A DNA stretch of 64,000 bases. Origin: Faecalicatena orotica. GTDB taxonomy: Bacteria; Bacillota; Clostridia; Lachnospirales; Lachnospiraceae. The stretch lies in contig NZ_QGDL01000016.1 of NCBI RefSeq assembly GCF_003149245.1, positions 62,001 to 126,000 on the forward strand. Reading direction: 5' to 3'. A model generated the notes under the pieces. That model saw only the letters and a program-made list of their open reading frames with translations, did not search any database and had not been told where the DNA came from. Position 1 is the stretch's first letter, and each line of letters begins with the position of its first letter. Positions 27,912 through 37,900 of the stretch are shown here, one piece after another. A program made the translations under genes and the position numbers.

Positions 27912-28124
27912 CTATCTTTTGGCCGCATATTCCTGTTCTAATTCTTCCGTAAGATATGCATCGCTCATACAGTGCATATCAGAGACGCCATCCCGGATCA
28001 GTGGATAGACCTCAGAATTGTAGAAGAAGTCGAGCGCCGCATCCAATGAGATACCTTGACGTTTTGCAAAGCATTCGATGACACGGCTATATTTTTTTTG
28101 AAGTAAAATCGGATTTGCTTTCAT
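27912..28124 (-). CDS. Small DUF3791-like protein
   Basis: This 70-residue acidic protein starts MKANPILLQKKYSRVIECFAKRQGI and continues with SLDAALDFFYNSEVYPLIRDGVSDMHCMSDAYLTEEL. In Lachnospiraceae such small proteins occur beside DUF3791 and DUF3990 genes, in arrangements suggested to be toxin-antitoxin-like. Its start overlaps the end of the next listed gene by four bases, so the two are coupled. No DUF3990 gene is seen next to them. Confidence 0.6.
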   Translation of the reverse strand: MKANPILLQKKYSRVIECFAKRQGISLDAALDFFYNSEVYPLIRDGVSDMHCMSDAYLTEELEQEYAAKR

Positions 28125-28357
28125 ACTCTGATCCCCCTTTCTTTCATTACATCAAGAAGGTCATTGACGATATATTCCCGGCTCTGCGTGTGCAGGACTT
28201 CGTATTCCGGTACGATATAATCATTGAGAATATTGCTTTTCTCTGTAAATGCCCGATAAACAAGTTTCGCATCTACACCAAGCTTCGCGGCAACATTTTC
28301 AATACAAAATATGGAAAATTCCAGTTCTCTGGAATTTTTGATTGTTTCCTCAGGCAT
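28121..28357 (-). CDS. DUF3791 family protein
   Basis: The core ELEFSIFCIENVAAKLGVDAKLVYRAFTEKS and the LHTQSREYIVNDLLDVM end match DUF3791. I start it at 28357 (MPEETIKNSRELEF), where family similarity begins and AAAGGG lies upstream. The frame stays open to an ATG at 28438, which would add 27 unrelated residues. The function is unknown. It is the upstream member of a coupled two-gene unit on the minus strand. Confidence 0.65.
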   Translation of the reverse strand: MPEETIKNSRELEFSIFCIENVAAKLGVDAKLVYRAFTEKSNILNDYIVPEYEVLHTQSREYIVNDLLDVMKERGIRV

Positions 28358-28536
28358 ATTCGTTAGCCCTTTACTACATTTTAGTCGAAACACTCGAAAA
28401 ATTTCTTGGCCTTCTGCCCCTAATTCTTTCATCATCATACTACAGAAATGTATTTTGAAGAATCAAAAATGCAAAAAAGATTTGTAGTGTCTTTTTTTCC
28501 AAATAATAGTATAATAAAAAATAGGTTTAATCTAGA

Positions 28537-28684
28537 TACTGTTCAGACCGTGCCGTGCACTTTGCTGCACGGCATCGGAGCCAAAAAAGTGATGATTTCG
28601 GGGCATCTGCCCCTCGCCGAAGGCGACTTTCAATGGGCAGATGCCGTTACTGTGCGCGCCCACAGGGTGTGCACAGTAACTTAA
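28537..28684 (+). repeat. Structured repeat element, copy A (three hairpins)
   Basis: Three consecutive hairpins. H1: CCG+TGCCGTGCA (28548-28559) with TGCACGGCA+CGG (28566-28578). H2: GGCATCTGCCC/GGGCAGATGCC (28602-28612/28635-28645) enclosing TCGCC-GAA-GGCGA and a 3' CTTTCAAT. H3: GTTACTGTGC/GCACAGTAAC (28646-28655/28671-28680), extended to a 16-bp stem with ACA loop. The same layout with different but compensated stems occurs at 59456-59596. It ends 64 bp before the hybrid kinase gene. Confidence 0.85.
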
Positions 28685-28744
28685 TTTGTAGTGACCGGAG
28701 AAGTAACAGGTTGGAACTATTGTAAGTAAGGAGAATTTGTAATA

Positions 28745-31633
28745 ATGGATGCAGTGTTAAAAAGCGAGGTAGAGGAATTTGCCAGTAAGATATTGAGAAG
28801 TTATTTTTGCGATTCAGAGGTAGATTTCCTGATTTCTACTTTTGCACCGGAGATTGTATGGATGGGCGGCGGGGAAAAGCAGAGAGCCGAAGGGAGAGAA
28901 GCCGTTGCGTCTGCATTCAGAAGAGAAAAGGAAGACCTTATCCCGTGTAATATGAGTGAGGAGAGGTATGTCACTTTGGAGCTGGGAGAAGGCCTGTACC
29001 TCTGTGAGGGAGACAGCTGGATCGAGGCAAAACCGGAAACGAAAATGGTTATGAATGTCCACCAGCGTGTAACCTTCATATTCAGGAGAAAGGGAGATAG
29101 TTTTGAGTCTGTACATATTCATAACTCAATAGACTTCTCTGCAATACAGGATGACGAACTGTTTCCGATCGAGTCGGCAAAAGAGAGCTATGAGAAACTT
29201 CAGGATATGCTCGTGCTAAAGGAGGCGGAAGCTGACAGGCAGGCGAGATTCCTCCAACAGCTTTATGATACTGTTCCCTGTGGGATTCTGCAGTTTACGA
29301 CGGAACAGCCGTACGAGATCCTGAGTCTGAATAGAATGGTGTGGGAATTTTATGGGTTTGAGTCGGAAGAGGATTACAGATCAAAGATACAGTCTCCTGT
29401 CCAGCTTGTCCTGAAAAATGATAAGGATAATATCATTGGTATGATTGAAGGTCTCAAGACCGGCGGACCAGCTGTCAACTATACGCGCCAGAGCAGGAAA
29501 ACAGACGGGACCAGTGTCTGGATCAGCGTGATTATGCACCGTATTGTCAATGTAGACGGAATTGAGGTTATACAGGCCATATTTACGGATATTACAGAAA
29601 TGACTACGCTGGTGATGGCACAGGAAAGAGAGAGGATGATTGAGAATCATTTTCTGAGGGCGGCAACTTGTACTGCCTACCCGCTGATTATGAGCCTGAA
29701 CCTGACACAGGGTAAATTTAACTGTTTTATCGAGGAACAGAAAGGAGTCATCGATGACAACAGCGGTAATTATGATGAATTAATGGTTCACTCGGTTGAA
29801 TTGGTGAATCCGGCATTCAGAGATGAATACAGACATGAATTTTCCAGGGAAAACCTGCTCAGGAGATATGCAGAAGGAAAAAAGGAGAATTACATAGAAC
29901 TTCAGATGATGGGATATGATGGGAAGGAGCACTGGCTGTCCCTTCATGTAATCTTTGTTGTCAACCCGTTCAGCACGGATATACTGGCAATCCAGCTGGT
30001 GAAAGTGCTTGATGACCAGCGTTCGGAAAAGCTTAGACAGGAGCAGCTGCTGCGTGATGCGCTGTCTTCAGCCATGGCCGCCAATCATGCAAAGTCGGAT
30101 TTCCTTTCCAGAATGAGCCATGACATCAGGACGCCAATGAATGCAATCATCGGAATGTGTACGATTGGTCAGCTGAAGATCAATGATCCGGTCCGTGTCA
30201 TGGATTGTTTTAAGAAGATTGACGACTCATCCAGATACCTGCTCTCTCTGATCAATGATATTCTGGATATGTCAAAGATAGAAAATGGGAAGATAGAAAT
30301 TGTAAAAGAGAAGTTTGAGTTTGCCGGATTTTTTGAAAATTTAATTTCCATAATTTATCCTCAGGCGGTAGATAAAGGAATTACGTTTGAGATGTATCAT
30401 AAGGAGCCAATCTTGAAATATTATTTAGGTGACGCTCTTAGAATCAAGCAGATTCTTATGAATTTATTGTCTAATGCATTGAAGTTTACCGGATGCGGCG
30501 GAACAATCCAGCTGGAAGTATATGAAAAGAAGAGAACACGGGAATCCGCATATATGTGTTTTGTGGTTCGTGATACCGGAGTGGGGATGTCAGAAGAATT
30601 CATGAAGCGCATCTACGAGCCGTTTGAGCAGGAGTCCAAGGAGGCGGCGAGGAATAATGTGGGAAGCGGTCTGGGACTCTCTATTGTTTACAACATGGTA
30701 CAACTGATGAATGGCCATATTGAAGTCAAAAGTGAAAAGAACAAGGGAACGGAATTTACTGTCACGATTCCTCTGGGCATTGCAAAGGAACTGCAGGAGG
30801 AAGATTTTGATGCAGACAGCAGTGACCTGATGCAGGGAACAAGGGTCCTGATTGTAGATGATGACCAGATTGTAGGTGAGCAGGCAGTACTTATTCTGTC
30901 AGAGATCGGCGGAGATCCGGTCTGGGCCGCATCAGGAATGGAAGCTGTGTCATATGTACAGGAGTCTGCTGATGCAGGAAAACCGTTTGAGATTGCCATG
31001 ATCGACTGGAAGATGCCGGACATGAACGGGATTGAGACAACCAGGAGAATCCGGCAGATCGTTGGCAGAGATACAACGATTATCATCATATCTGCGTATG
31101 ACTGGAGTACAATAGAAGAAGAGGCAGTGGCTGCCGGTGCAGATTATTTTATTTCGAAACCGCTGTTTAAGTCCAATATCGAAAGGGCACTGGCAGAGAT
31201 CGATAAAAATCATGAAAAAATCAAGGCTCTGGATTCCATAAAACCAGATTGTTTTTCCGGACAGAGGGTACTTCTTGTTGAAGATAATATACTGAACCGG
31301 GAGATTGCAAAATCTCTGCTGGAAATTAACCATATCGAGGTGGACACGGCAGAAAATGGCGCTGAGGCGGTAGAGCGGTTCAGAGAGTCCGGGAAAGGAT
31401 TCTATTTTGCCGTACTCATGGATATCCGTATGCCTGTCATGGATGGCTTAGAGGCGACGAGGCAGATACGAAAGGAACCAAGGGAGGAGGCCAAAACAAT
31501 CCCGATTCTTGCGATGACTGCAAATGCATTTGAGGAAGATAAGAGGATGGCATATGAGGCAGGCGTGAATGGATATCTGGCAAAACCGCTGGATATTCAG
31601 GTTATGTTAGATGAGCTTAAGCTATATTTGTAA
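28745..31633 (+). CDS. Soluble hybrid histidine kinase with SnoaL-like, PAS and two receiver domains
   Basis: A 962-residue multidomain sensor. About residues 1-130 form a SnoaL/DUF4440-like domain (VWMGGGEKQRAEGREAVASAFRR). A PAS domain follows at about 165-285, and a second PAS-like region at about 300-430. HisKA carries the phospho-acceptor His459 in SHDIRTPMN, then an ATPase domain with LLSNALKFT and GSGLGLSIV. Two receivers have phospho-acceptor Asp754 (MIDWKMP) and Asp893 (LMDIRMP). No membrane helix is seen, so it senses an intracellular cue. No response-regulator gene lies nearby. It may act through a phosphorelay or by c-di-GMP-independent partner binding; this is inference. Confidence 0.9.
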   Translation: MDAVLKSEVEEFASKILRSYFCDSEVDFLISTFAPEIVWMGGGEKQRAEGREAVASAFRREKEDLIPCNMSEERYVTLELGEGLYLCEGDSWIEAKPETKMVMNVHQRVTFIFRRKGDSFESVHIHNSIDFSAIQDDELFPIESAKESYEKLQDMLVLKEAEADRQARFLQQLYDTVPCGILQFTTEQPYEILSLNRMVWEFYGFESEEDYRSKIQSPVQLVLKNDKDNIIGMIEGLKTGGPAVNYTRQSRKTDGTSVWISVIMHRIVNVDGIEVIQAIFTDITEMTTLVMAQERERMIENHFLRAATCTAYPLIMSLNLTQGKFNCFIEEQKGVIDDNSGNYDELMVHSVELVNPAFRDEYRHEFSRENLLRRYAEGKKENYIELQMMGYDGKEHWLSLHVIFVVNPFSTDILAIQLVKVLDDQRSEKLRQEQLLRDALSSAMAANHAKSDFLSRMSHDIRTPMNAIIGMCTIGQLKINDPVRVMDCFKKIDDSSRYLLSLINDILDMSKIENGKIEIVKEKFEFAGFFENLISIIYPQAVDKGITFEMYHKEPILKYYLGDALRIKQILMNLLSNALKFTGCGGTIQLEVYEKKRTRESAYMCFVVRDTGVGMSEEFMKRIYEPFEQESKEAARNNVGSGLGLSIVYNMVQLMNGHIEVKSEKNKGTEFTVTIPLGIAKELQEEDFDADSSDLMQGTRVLIVDDDQIVGEQAVLILSEIGGDPVWAASGMEAVSYVQESADAGKPFEIAMIDWKMPDMNGIETTRRIRQIVGRDTTIIIISAYDWSTIEEEAVAAGADYFISKPLFKSNIERALAEIDKNHEKIKALDSIKPDCFSGQRVLLVEDNILNREIAKSLLEINHIEVDTAENGAEAVERFRESGKGFYFAVLMDIRMPVMDGLEATRQIRKEPREEAKTIPILAMTANAFEEDKRMAYEAGVNGYLAKPLDIQVMLDELKLYL

Positions 31634-31710
31634 TAAAAAGATTTGAATAGGTATCCTCTGCCGGTAAGAATGCCGGTTAGAGGATATCTGACAGATGGCG
31701 GGAGGTAACA

Positions 31711-33132
31711 ATGAAGTTAAAATGTATTTTATTTAGTCTTATGGTGTCTGTCCTGCTGGCATCAGCGCCGGTTCAGGTATGGGCTGAGGATGCGGATAAT
31801 CAGGAAAAGACAGAAGAAGAACTTGCCGCGGCAGAAGAAAAAGAGAAGACGGATTCCTATGCCAGGGAGATCGATACGAATGCATTGGAGAACTGGCCGT
31901 CCGGTCCGCAGGTTTATGCGGATTCGGCGGTTGTCATGGACATGGAAAGCGGTGCGGTCCTGTATGCAAAGCAGGCCGATAAACAGCATTATCCCGCCAG
32001 TATTACCAAGCTGATGACAACGCTTGTTGCTTTGGAGAATGCGGAACTGACGGATAAGGTAAGATTTACAGAGGACAGCATTTCCTTTCTGCAGTGGGAT
32101 GATGCACAGATCGGGATGAAGGCCGGCGAAGAAATAAGTCTGGAAGATGCACTTCATGGCGTCCTGCTGGCCTCTGCAAATGAGGTTTCCCACGCAGTCG
32201 CGGAGAGTGTGGGAGCCGACCGGCTGGGCGGCGATTATGAGACTTTTATCCAGAAGATGAATACGAGGGCAGAAGAACTGGGATGCACAAATTCACACTG
32301 GGTGAATCCAAACGGGCTTCATGATGATAACCACTATACATCGGCCCATGATATGGCCCTGATCGCATCTGCCGTGTATCAGCAGGATGAGTTTAAGAAA
32401 ATTATGGGAACGCTGGAGTATAAAATAGGCGCCACAAACCTGACGAAGGAAGAGAGGGTATTCCAACAGAACCACAAAATGCTCTGGCCGGAAAACTATT
32501 ATTACTATGAGTACTGCAAGGGTGGTAAAACAGGATATACTGATCAGGCTAAAACGACGCTGGTCACCATGGCTGACAACGGAGATATGCGTCTGGCTGC
32601 AGTTGTTCTCTATGACTACGGAGTGGATGCCTATACAGACACAAGGGCAATGTTCGACTATGTTTTCCAGAATTTCCACAAGGTTCCTGTAGCCGGGGCC
32701 GAAGATGCGGAAGAGATATCCTCTTTTGATGATAAGGATGCATACGTGGTTCTGCCTGAAGATGTTGCGTACACAGATCTGGATAAAGAAATCGTCCTTA
32801 CAAAGCAGGGAATCCGTTCTGGAAAAATCATATACACGTATAAAGGTGATAACGTAGGCAGCGCCGCCGTGACCCTTACAGAAGAAGGGTACCAGAAGCT
32901 CTCAGGAGGAAGTGCTGCCCAGAGCGACAGCAAGAAGATTGAGAATGAAGGCAGTACGCCGGACCAGTCGGCGCAGGCAGACAGGGACAAGGCAAAGGAA
33001 CAGGAGAATGCGGAAAAGGACAGCCGGAATCTGAAGCTTGTCATCGCTGTTTCAGCCGCAGTTGTTTTCGTTGTCATCATTATCATCGCGATACTGGAAG
33101 CAAAGCGGAAAAGAAAACGCAGGAAAAAATAA
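31711..33132 (+). CDS. D-alanyl-D-alanine carboxypeptidase (DacA/PBP5-like, S11 family)
   Basis: It trims the terminal D-Ala from peptidoglycan stem peptides outside the membrane. A signal peptide ends near VWA-E (residues 1-25) and a Glu/Lys-rich linker follows. Penicillin-binding motifs are SxxK Ser97-Lys100 (PASITKLM), SxN Ser155-Asn157 (LLASANE) and KTG from Lys273 (GGKTGY). A C-terminal membrane helix (LVIAVSAAVVFVVIIIIAIL) with a basic tail anchors it. The ribosome-binding site is CGGGAGG. Confidence 0.94.
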   Translation: MKLKCILFSLMVSVLLASAPVQVWAEDADNQEKTEEELAAAEEKEKTDSYAREIDTNALENWPSGPQVYADSAVVMDMESGAVLYAKQADKQHYPASITKLMTTLVALENAELTDKVRFTEDSISFLQWDDAQIGMKAGEEISLEDALHGVLLASANEVSHAVAESVGADRLGGDYETFIQKMNTRAEELGCTNSHWVNPNGLHDDNHYTSAHDMALIASAVYQQDEFKKIMGTLEYKIGATNLTKEERVFQQNHKMLWPENYYYYEYCKGGKTGYTDQAKTTLVTMADNGDMRLAAVVLYDYGVDAYTDTRAMFDYVFQNFHKVPVAGAEDAEEISSFDDKDAYVVLPEDVAYTDLDKEIVLTKQGIRSGKIIYTYKGDNVGSAAVTLTEEGYQKLSGGSAAQSDSKKIENEGSTPDQSAQADRDKAKEQENAEKDSRNLKLVIAVSAAVVFVVIIIIAILEAKRKRKRRKK

Positions 33133-33152
33133 AAGACCATAAAATGAGAGAC

Positions 33153-33207
33153 GGCCCTCCCCCTGTATCTAAGTTATTCGGATACAGGGGAAGGGCTTTC
33201 GTTTTTT
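33153..33207. terminator. Terminator after the carboxypeptidase gene
   Basis: GCCCTCCCCCTGTATC pairs with GATACAGGGGAAGGGC (one mismatch) around an 11-base loop, followed by TTTCGTTTTTT. It lies between convergent genes. Confidence 0.9.
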
Positions 33208-33218
33208 AATAACCACAT

Positions 33219-34409
33219 TTATTCAATTGGTTTTTCCTCGATATTTAGATAAATGTCAGGATCAGGATTGATTTCCTCGAATGCTTTGATAATCCGGTCT
33301 GTTACGGTGTTGATATTGATATCCTCAGAGACATTGAGCAGCACGGAATACTGGTTCAGTGATGCACGAGTAAAGACATCATTCTTTCTCAGTCCGTTGG
33401 CAAGCAGATCGTAAAGCAGATTCATAATCCTCTTCATCTTAACTGAATCCGGCAGTGTATCGTTCTTGGGAAGCAGAGAAAACAAGAGCAGATAATATTT
33501 TCCCTGTGAACGTCTCACAGATCTCAGATTGAGCTGGTAAATATTCTTAAAAATGTCAAAGTTACAGTAGAAGGTCTTGTCCGTATCCTTCTCCACACCG
33601 AGCGTGGTCTCCAGTTCATCCATCTTCAGCTCTATATTTGGCATGCGGAGCAGGATGTCCTGATAGATATCACGCAGCGAAGTGCTGATATCGAGGCCAT
33701 ATTTTGAGGAGAAGAAATCCACTGTGGACTGGTAATATTCCAGCGCAGTCTTAACTGTATTCATTCCCATATATGCAAGCAGCTTATAGCGGTAGAAACG
33801 CTCTTCTTCCGGATAGAGGATGATGGACTGGTCGCATAGTGAAATTAGTTCGTCATATCTGGACTTGGCGTACAGATATTCACACATATTCAGGGTACAG
33901 TTAACATACATGTTGCGATAATATGTTGCACGGTACTGGACCCATTCAACAGAGGCATGGTTAGACAGAAAATCTCCGGTATACAGGCGCTGCATACGGT
34001 AATAATACCGGTACTGCCTTTCGGAGTCCGGTTCCTGCCGGGCCAGGTTATAATAATTTTCAAAATCGGTAATATCAATCTTGCAGTACAGGTCTGGGTT
34101 CCAGTAATAGGCATCCTGGGTAAACTTGATATAGTCGATATCCTGTTCCGGATAAAGCCTCTCGAGTTCTTTCCTCGCCCTGTATACAAGGTTGCGGAGA
34201 GCACCTACAGGGATCTTGTCTTTGACATCAGGCCATAGCATTGACATCAAAACATCCTTTGGCACTTTTGTATCCTGATTGGCAACCAGATAAGAGATCA
34301 GAAGAGTAAGCTGGGTACTGTTGTGCTCACTTGGCGCATATTCATAAAACGGACTGGAAATAGAAAACTCATTAAAAAAGTGGATATGAAGGTCTGGTTT
34401 TCGTCTCAT
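33219..34409 (-). CDS. BTAD-type (SARP-like) transcriptional regulator
   Basis: A 396-residue protein. The N-terminal winged helix (about residues 1-110, with VPKDVLMSMLWPDVKDKIPVGALRNLVYRARKELE) is followed by a bacterial transcriptional activator domain made of TPR-like helices (about 115-260, with YTGDFLSNHASVEWVQYRATYYRNMY). A third domain (about 285-390) looks like a degenerate nucleotide-cyclase fold. SARP-like regulators are rarer in Firmicutes than in Actinobacteria. Targets are unknown. It is divergent from the ileS T-box unit. Confidence 0.85.
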   Translation of the reverse strand: MRRKPDLHIHFFNEFSISSPFYEYAPSEHNSTQLTLLISYLVANQDTKVPKDVLMSMLWPDVKDKIPVGALRNLVYRARKELERLYPEQDIDYIKFTQDAYYWNPDLYCKIDITDFENYYNLARQEPDSERQYRYYYRMQRLYTGDFLSNHASVEWVQYRATYYRNMYVNCTLNMCEYLYAKSRYDELISLCDQSIILYPEEERFYRYKLLAYMGMNTVKTALEYYQSTVDFFSSKYGLDISTSLRDIYQDILLRMPNIELKMDELETTLGVEKDTDKTFYCNFDIFKNIYQLNLRSVRRSQGKYYLLLFSLLPKNDTLPDSVKMKRIMNLLYDLLANGLRKNDVFTRASLNQYSVLLNVSEDININTVTDRIIKAFEEINPDPDIYLNIEEKPIE

Positions 34410-34565
34410 TTGTCTATTCTCCTTGTTTTTTTCGAATTTATAACATTGTTATAGTAGGATTTAATAATTATTATATCACTTATAGTGCAAACTTTCTACA
34501 AATAGATTCCACCAATATACCAAAGAATGGAATTTTGCCGAAATTTTTAAATTCCGGTGAATCCC

Positions 34566-34594
34566 TTGACTATTTAAGAGTTTCTTTTTATAAT
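34566..34594 (+). promoter_or_regulatory. Promoter of the T-box-ileS unit
   Basis: TTGACT (34566-34571) and TATAAT (34589-34594) at the ideal 17-bp spacing. Transcription should begin near 34601. Confidence 0.85.
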
Positions 34595-34599
34595 AAACT

Positions 34600-34896
34600 C
34601 TGTGCAGACTTAAATGGAAAAAACGATGACGAAGACAGTAGGTCATATCCGAAAGTCCCAGCGAGCCGGAGATGGTGGGAGTCCGGTACCTGTAAGATAT
34701 TTCTGAACATCACTTCCGAGTTGCAGACCTTGAAACGCTAAGAAGTAGGGGCTGACGGTGTTCCTCCGTTATTGGAACGCATATGCAGGATTTAAAGAAG
34801 CCTACTATGGGCTTTGATATCTGAGTATGTTGTAACAGGTGGTTAACGTAAGCTTCAGCTTTCGTCCTATTACAGGGCGGAAGCTTTTCTTTTTAC
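34600..34896 (+). ncRNA. T-box riboswitch controlling ileS
   Basis: The leader between promoter and ileS has T-box hallmarks. There is a long stem I with a likely Ile specifier ATC (34709-34711, in GAACATCACTTCCGAG) and a distal AGCGAGCCGGAGATGG segment. The T-box AGGTGGTTAAC (34838-34848) holds TGGT, matching the ACCA end of tRNA-Ile. The terminator stem AAGCTTC...CGTCCT/AGGGCGGAAGCTT (34850-34885) is followed by TTCTTTTT. Uncharged tRNA-Ile would favour the antiterminator and raise ileS expression. Confidence 0.88.
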
Positions 34897-34927
34897 CAAA
34901 AAACACAATCAGAAAGGAAGAAGAGTT

Positions 34928-37900
34928 ATGTACAAGAAAGTTACCACGGACATGAACTTTGTGGAACGTGAAAAAGAAGTTGAGAAGTTCTGGGAAGAAA
35001 ATGATATTTTCCAAAAGAGTATGGATGAGAGGGAGGGCGCTCCGAAATATACCTTCTATGACGGTCCTCCGACAGCAAACGGAAAGCCGCATATCGGGCA
35101 TGTCCTGACACGTGTCATCAAGGATATGATTCCGAGATACCGTACAATGAAGGGATATATGGTACCCCGCAAGGCTGGTTGGGACACACACGGACTTCCG
35201 GTTGAGCTTGAAGTTGAGAAGCTGCTCGGGCTGGACGGAAAGGACCAGATCGAAGAATACGGTCTGGAGCCATTCATTGATAAATGTAAGGAAAGTGTAT
35301 GGAAATACAAAGGGATGTGGGAGGATTTCTCCGGCACAGTCGGATTCTGGGCCGATATGGAACACCCGTATGTCACTTATGACAATAACTTTATCGAGTC
35401 TGAGTGGTGGGCTTTGAAGCAGATCTGGGACAAAGGGCTGCTCTACAAAGGCTTTAAGATTGTGCCTTACTGCCCGCGCTGCGGAACCCCGCTTTCTGCA
35501 CAGGAAGTGGCGCAGGGGTACAAGGATGTAAAGGAACGCTCTGCTATCGCAAGATTTAAGGTAAAAGACGAAGATGCCTATATCCTTGCATGGACCACAA
35601 CACCGTGGACACTGCCTTCCAATCTGGCACTCTGTGTGAACCCGGTTGAGGATTATGTGAAAGTAAAGGCGCGTGACGGCTTTGTTTATTATATGGCTGA
35701 GGCGCTTCTGGACAAGGTGCTCGGAAAGCTTGCATCAGAGGCTGAGCCGGCTTATGAGATTCTTGAGAGATACAAGGGAACCGATCTGGAATACAAGGAA
35801 TATGAGCCTCTGTTCCAGTGTGCGGCCGACAGCGCGGCAAAGCAGAATAAGAAAGCATTTTATGTGACATGTGATACCTACGTTACACTGACAGACGGTA
35901 CCGGAGTCGTACACATCGCCCCTGCATTTGGTGAAGACGATGCCAATGTAGGAAGAAAATATGGGCTGCCTTTTGTACAGCTCGTTGATGAGAAGGGCAA
36001 CATGGCTGAAACCACACCGTTTGCCGGCGTGTTTGTGAAAAAGGCAGATCCTTTGGTACTCAAAAACCTCGAGGAGAGAAACCTTCTGTTTGATGCGCCA
36101 AAATTCGAACACAGTTATCCTCACTGCTGGAGATGCGATACTCCGCTTATTTATTATGCGAGAGAATCCTGGTTTATCAAGATGACAGATGTAAAAGAGG
36201 ACTTGATTGCCAATAACAATACAATCAACTGGATTCCTGAGAGCATCGGGAAGGGACGTTTCGGCGACTGGCTGGAAAATGTCCAGGACTGGGGAATCAG
36301 CCGTAACCGTTACTGGGGAACGCCGCTGAATATCTGGGAGTGTGAGTGCGGACACCAGCATTCAATCGGAAGTATTGAGGAACTGAAGTCCATGTCAGAC
36401 AACTGCCCGGATGATATCGAGCTGCACCGCCCGTATATCGACGATGTAACTGTAAAGTGCCCGGTCTGCGGAAAAGAGATGCACCGTGTGCCGGAAGTTA
36501 TTGACTGCTGGTTTGACAGTGGGTCCATGCCGTTTGCACAGCATCACTATCCATTTGAAAATAAAGAACTTTTTGAACAGCAGTTCCCGGCGGATTTTAT
36601 TTCAGAGGCTGTGGACCAGACAAGAGGATGGTTCTATTCCCTTCTGGCCATTTCGACCCTGCTGTTTAACAAGGCACCTTATAAAAATGTTATCGTTCTT
36701 GGGCATGTTCAGGATGAGAACGGGCAGAAGATGAGCAAATCAAAAGGAAATGCAGTCGACCCGTTTGATGCCCTGAATCAGTTCGGAGCAGATGCAATCC
36801 GCTGGTATTTCTATGTAAACAGTGCTCCGTGGCTTCCGAACCGTTTCCACGGCAAGGCAGTAACAGAAGGACAGAGGAAGTTCATGGGTACCCTGTGGAA
36901 CACCTATGCGTTCTTTGTTCTGTATGCGAACATTGATGAGTTCGATGCGACAAAATACAGCCTGGATTACGAGAAACTTTCTGTAATGGATAAATGGCTT
37001 CTGTCCAAACTGAATACACTGATTAAGACGGTTGATGATAATCTTGCAAATTACAGGATTCCGGAGAGCGCAAGGGCACTTCAGGATTTTGTGGATGACA
37101 TGAGCAACTGGTATGTCAGAAGAAGCCGTGAACGTTTCTGGGCAAAGGGAATGGAGCAGGATAAGATCAATGCCTATATGACTTTATATACTGCATTGGT
37201 GACAGTTTGCAAAGTGGCTGCGCCGATGATTCCGTTTATGACAGAGGAAATTTACCAGAATCTTGTCCGCAGCATTGACAGCGGGGCACCGGAGAGTATT
37301 CACCTGTGTGACTTCCCTGCTGTAAGTGAAGAGTGGATCGATACTGAACTCGAGGCAAATATGGCAAACGTACTGAAGCTTGTGGTTATGGGCCGTGCCT
37401 GCCGTAATACTGCCAATATCAAGAACCGTCAGCCGATCGGGCAGATGTTCGTGAAAGCAGGATATGTGCTGCCTGAGTTCTATCAGGAGATCGTTGCAGA
37501 TGAGCTGAATGTGAAGAGTGTGAAGTTTACAGAAGATGTAAGAGACTTTACTTCATATAGTTTTAAACCACAGTTAAAGACAGTTGGGCCAAAATATGGT
37601 AAGATGTTAGGTGGAATCAAAAATGCCCTGGACAATCTGGATGGTAATGCAGCCATGGATGAGATCAATGAGACAGGTGCTTTGAAACTGGACGTGAACG
37701 GACAGGAGATCACGCTGTTCAAAGAAGATCTGCTGATCGATACCGCGCAGATCGAGGGATATGTTTCTGAAAATGATAATGGAATCACGGTTGTACTTGA
37801 TACGAACCTGACAGATGAACTGCTTGAAGAAGGCTTTGTAAGAGAAATCATCAGCAAGGTCCAGACGATGAGAAAAGAAGCAGATTTCGAGGTAATGGAT

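Noticed and set aside
28448-28684. Open frame of 78 codons upstream of the hybrid kinase
   Set aside because: It runs through the three hairpins of structured repeat copy A, and its frame is not shared with copy B.
28857-33140. Long antisense frames opposite the hybrid kinase and carboxypeptidase genes
   Set aside because: They follow the codon pattern of the plus-strand genes and lack ribosome-binding sites and conserved domains.
34535-34741. Open frame of 68 codons before ileS
   Set aside because: It lies across the ileS promoter and T-box leader, has no ribosome-binding site and resembles no protein. The RNA structure explains the region better.
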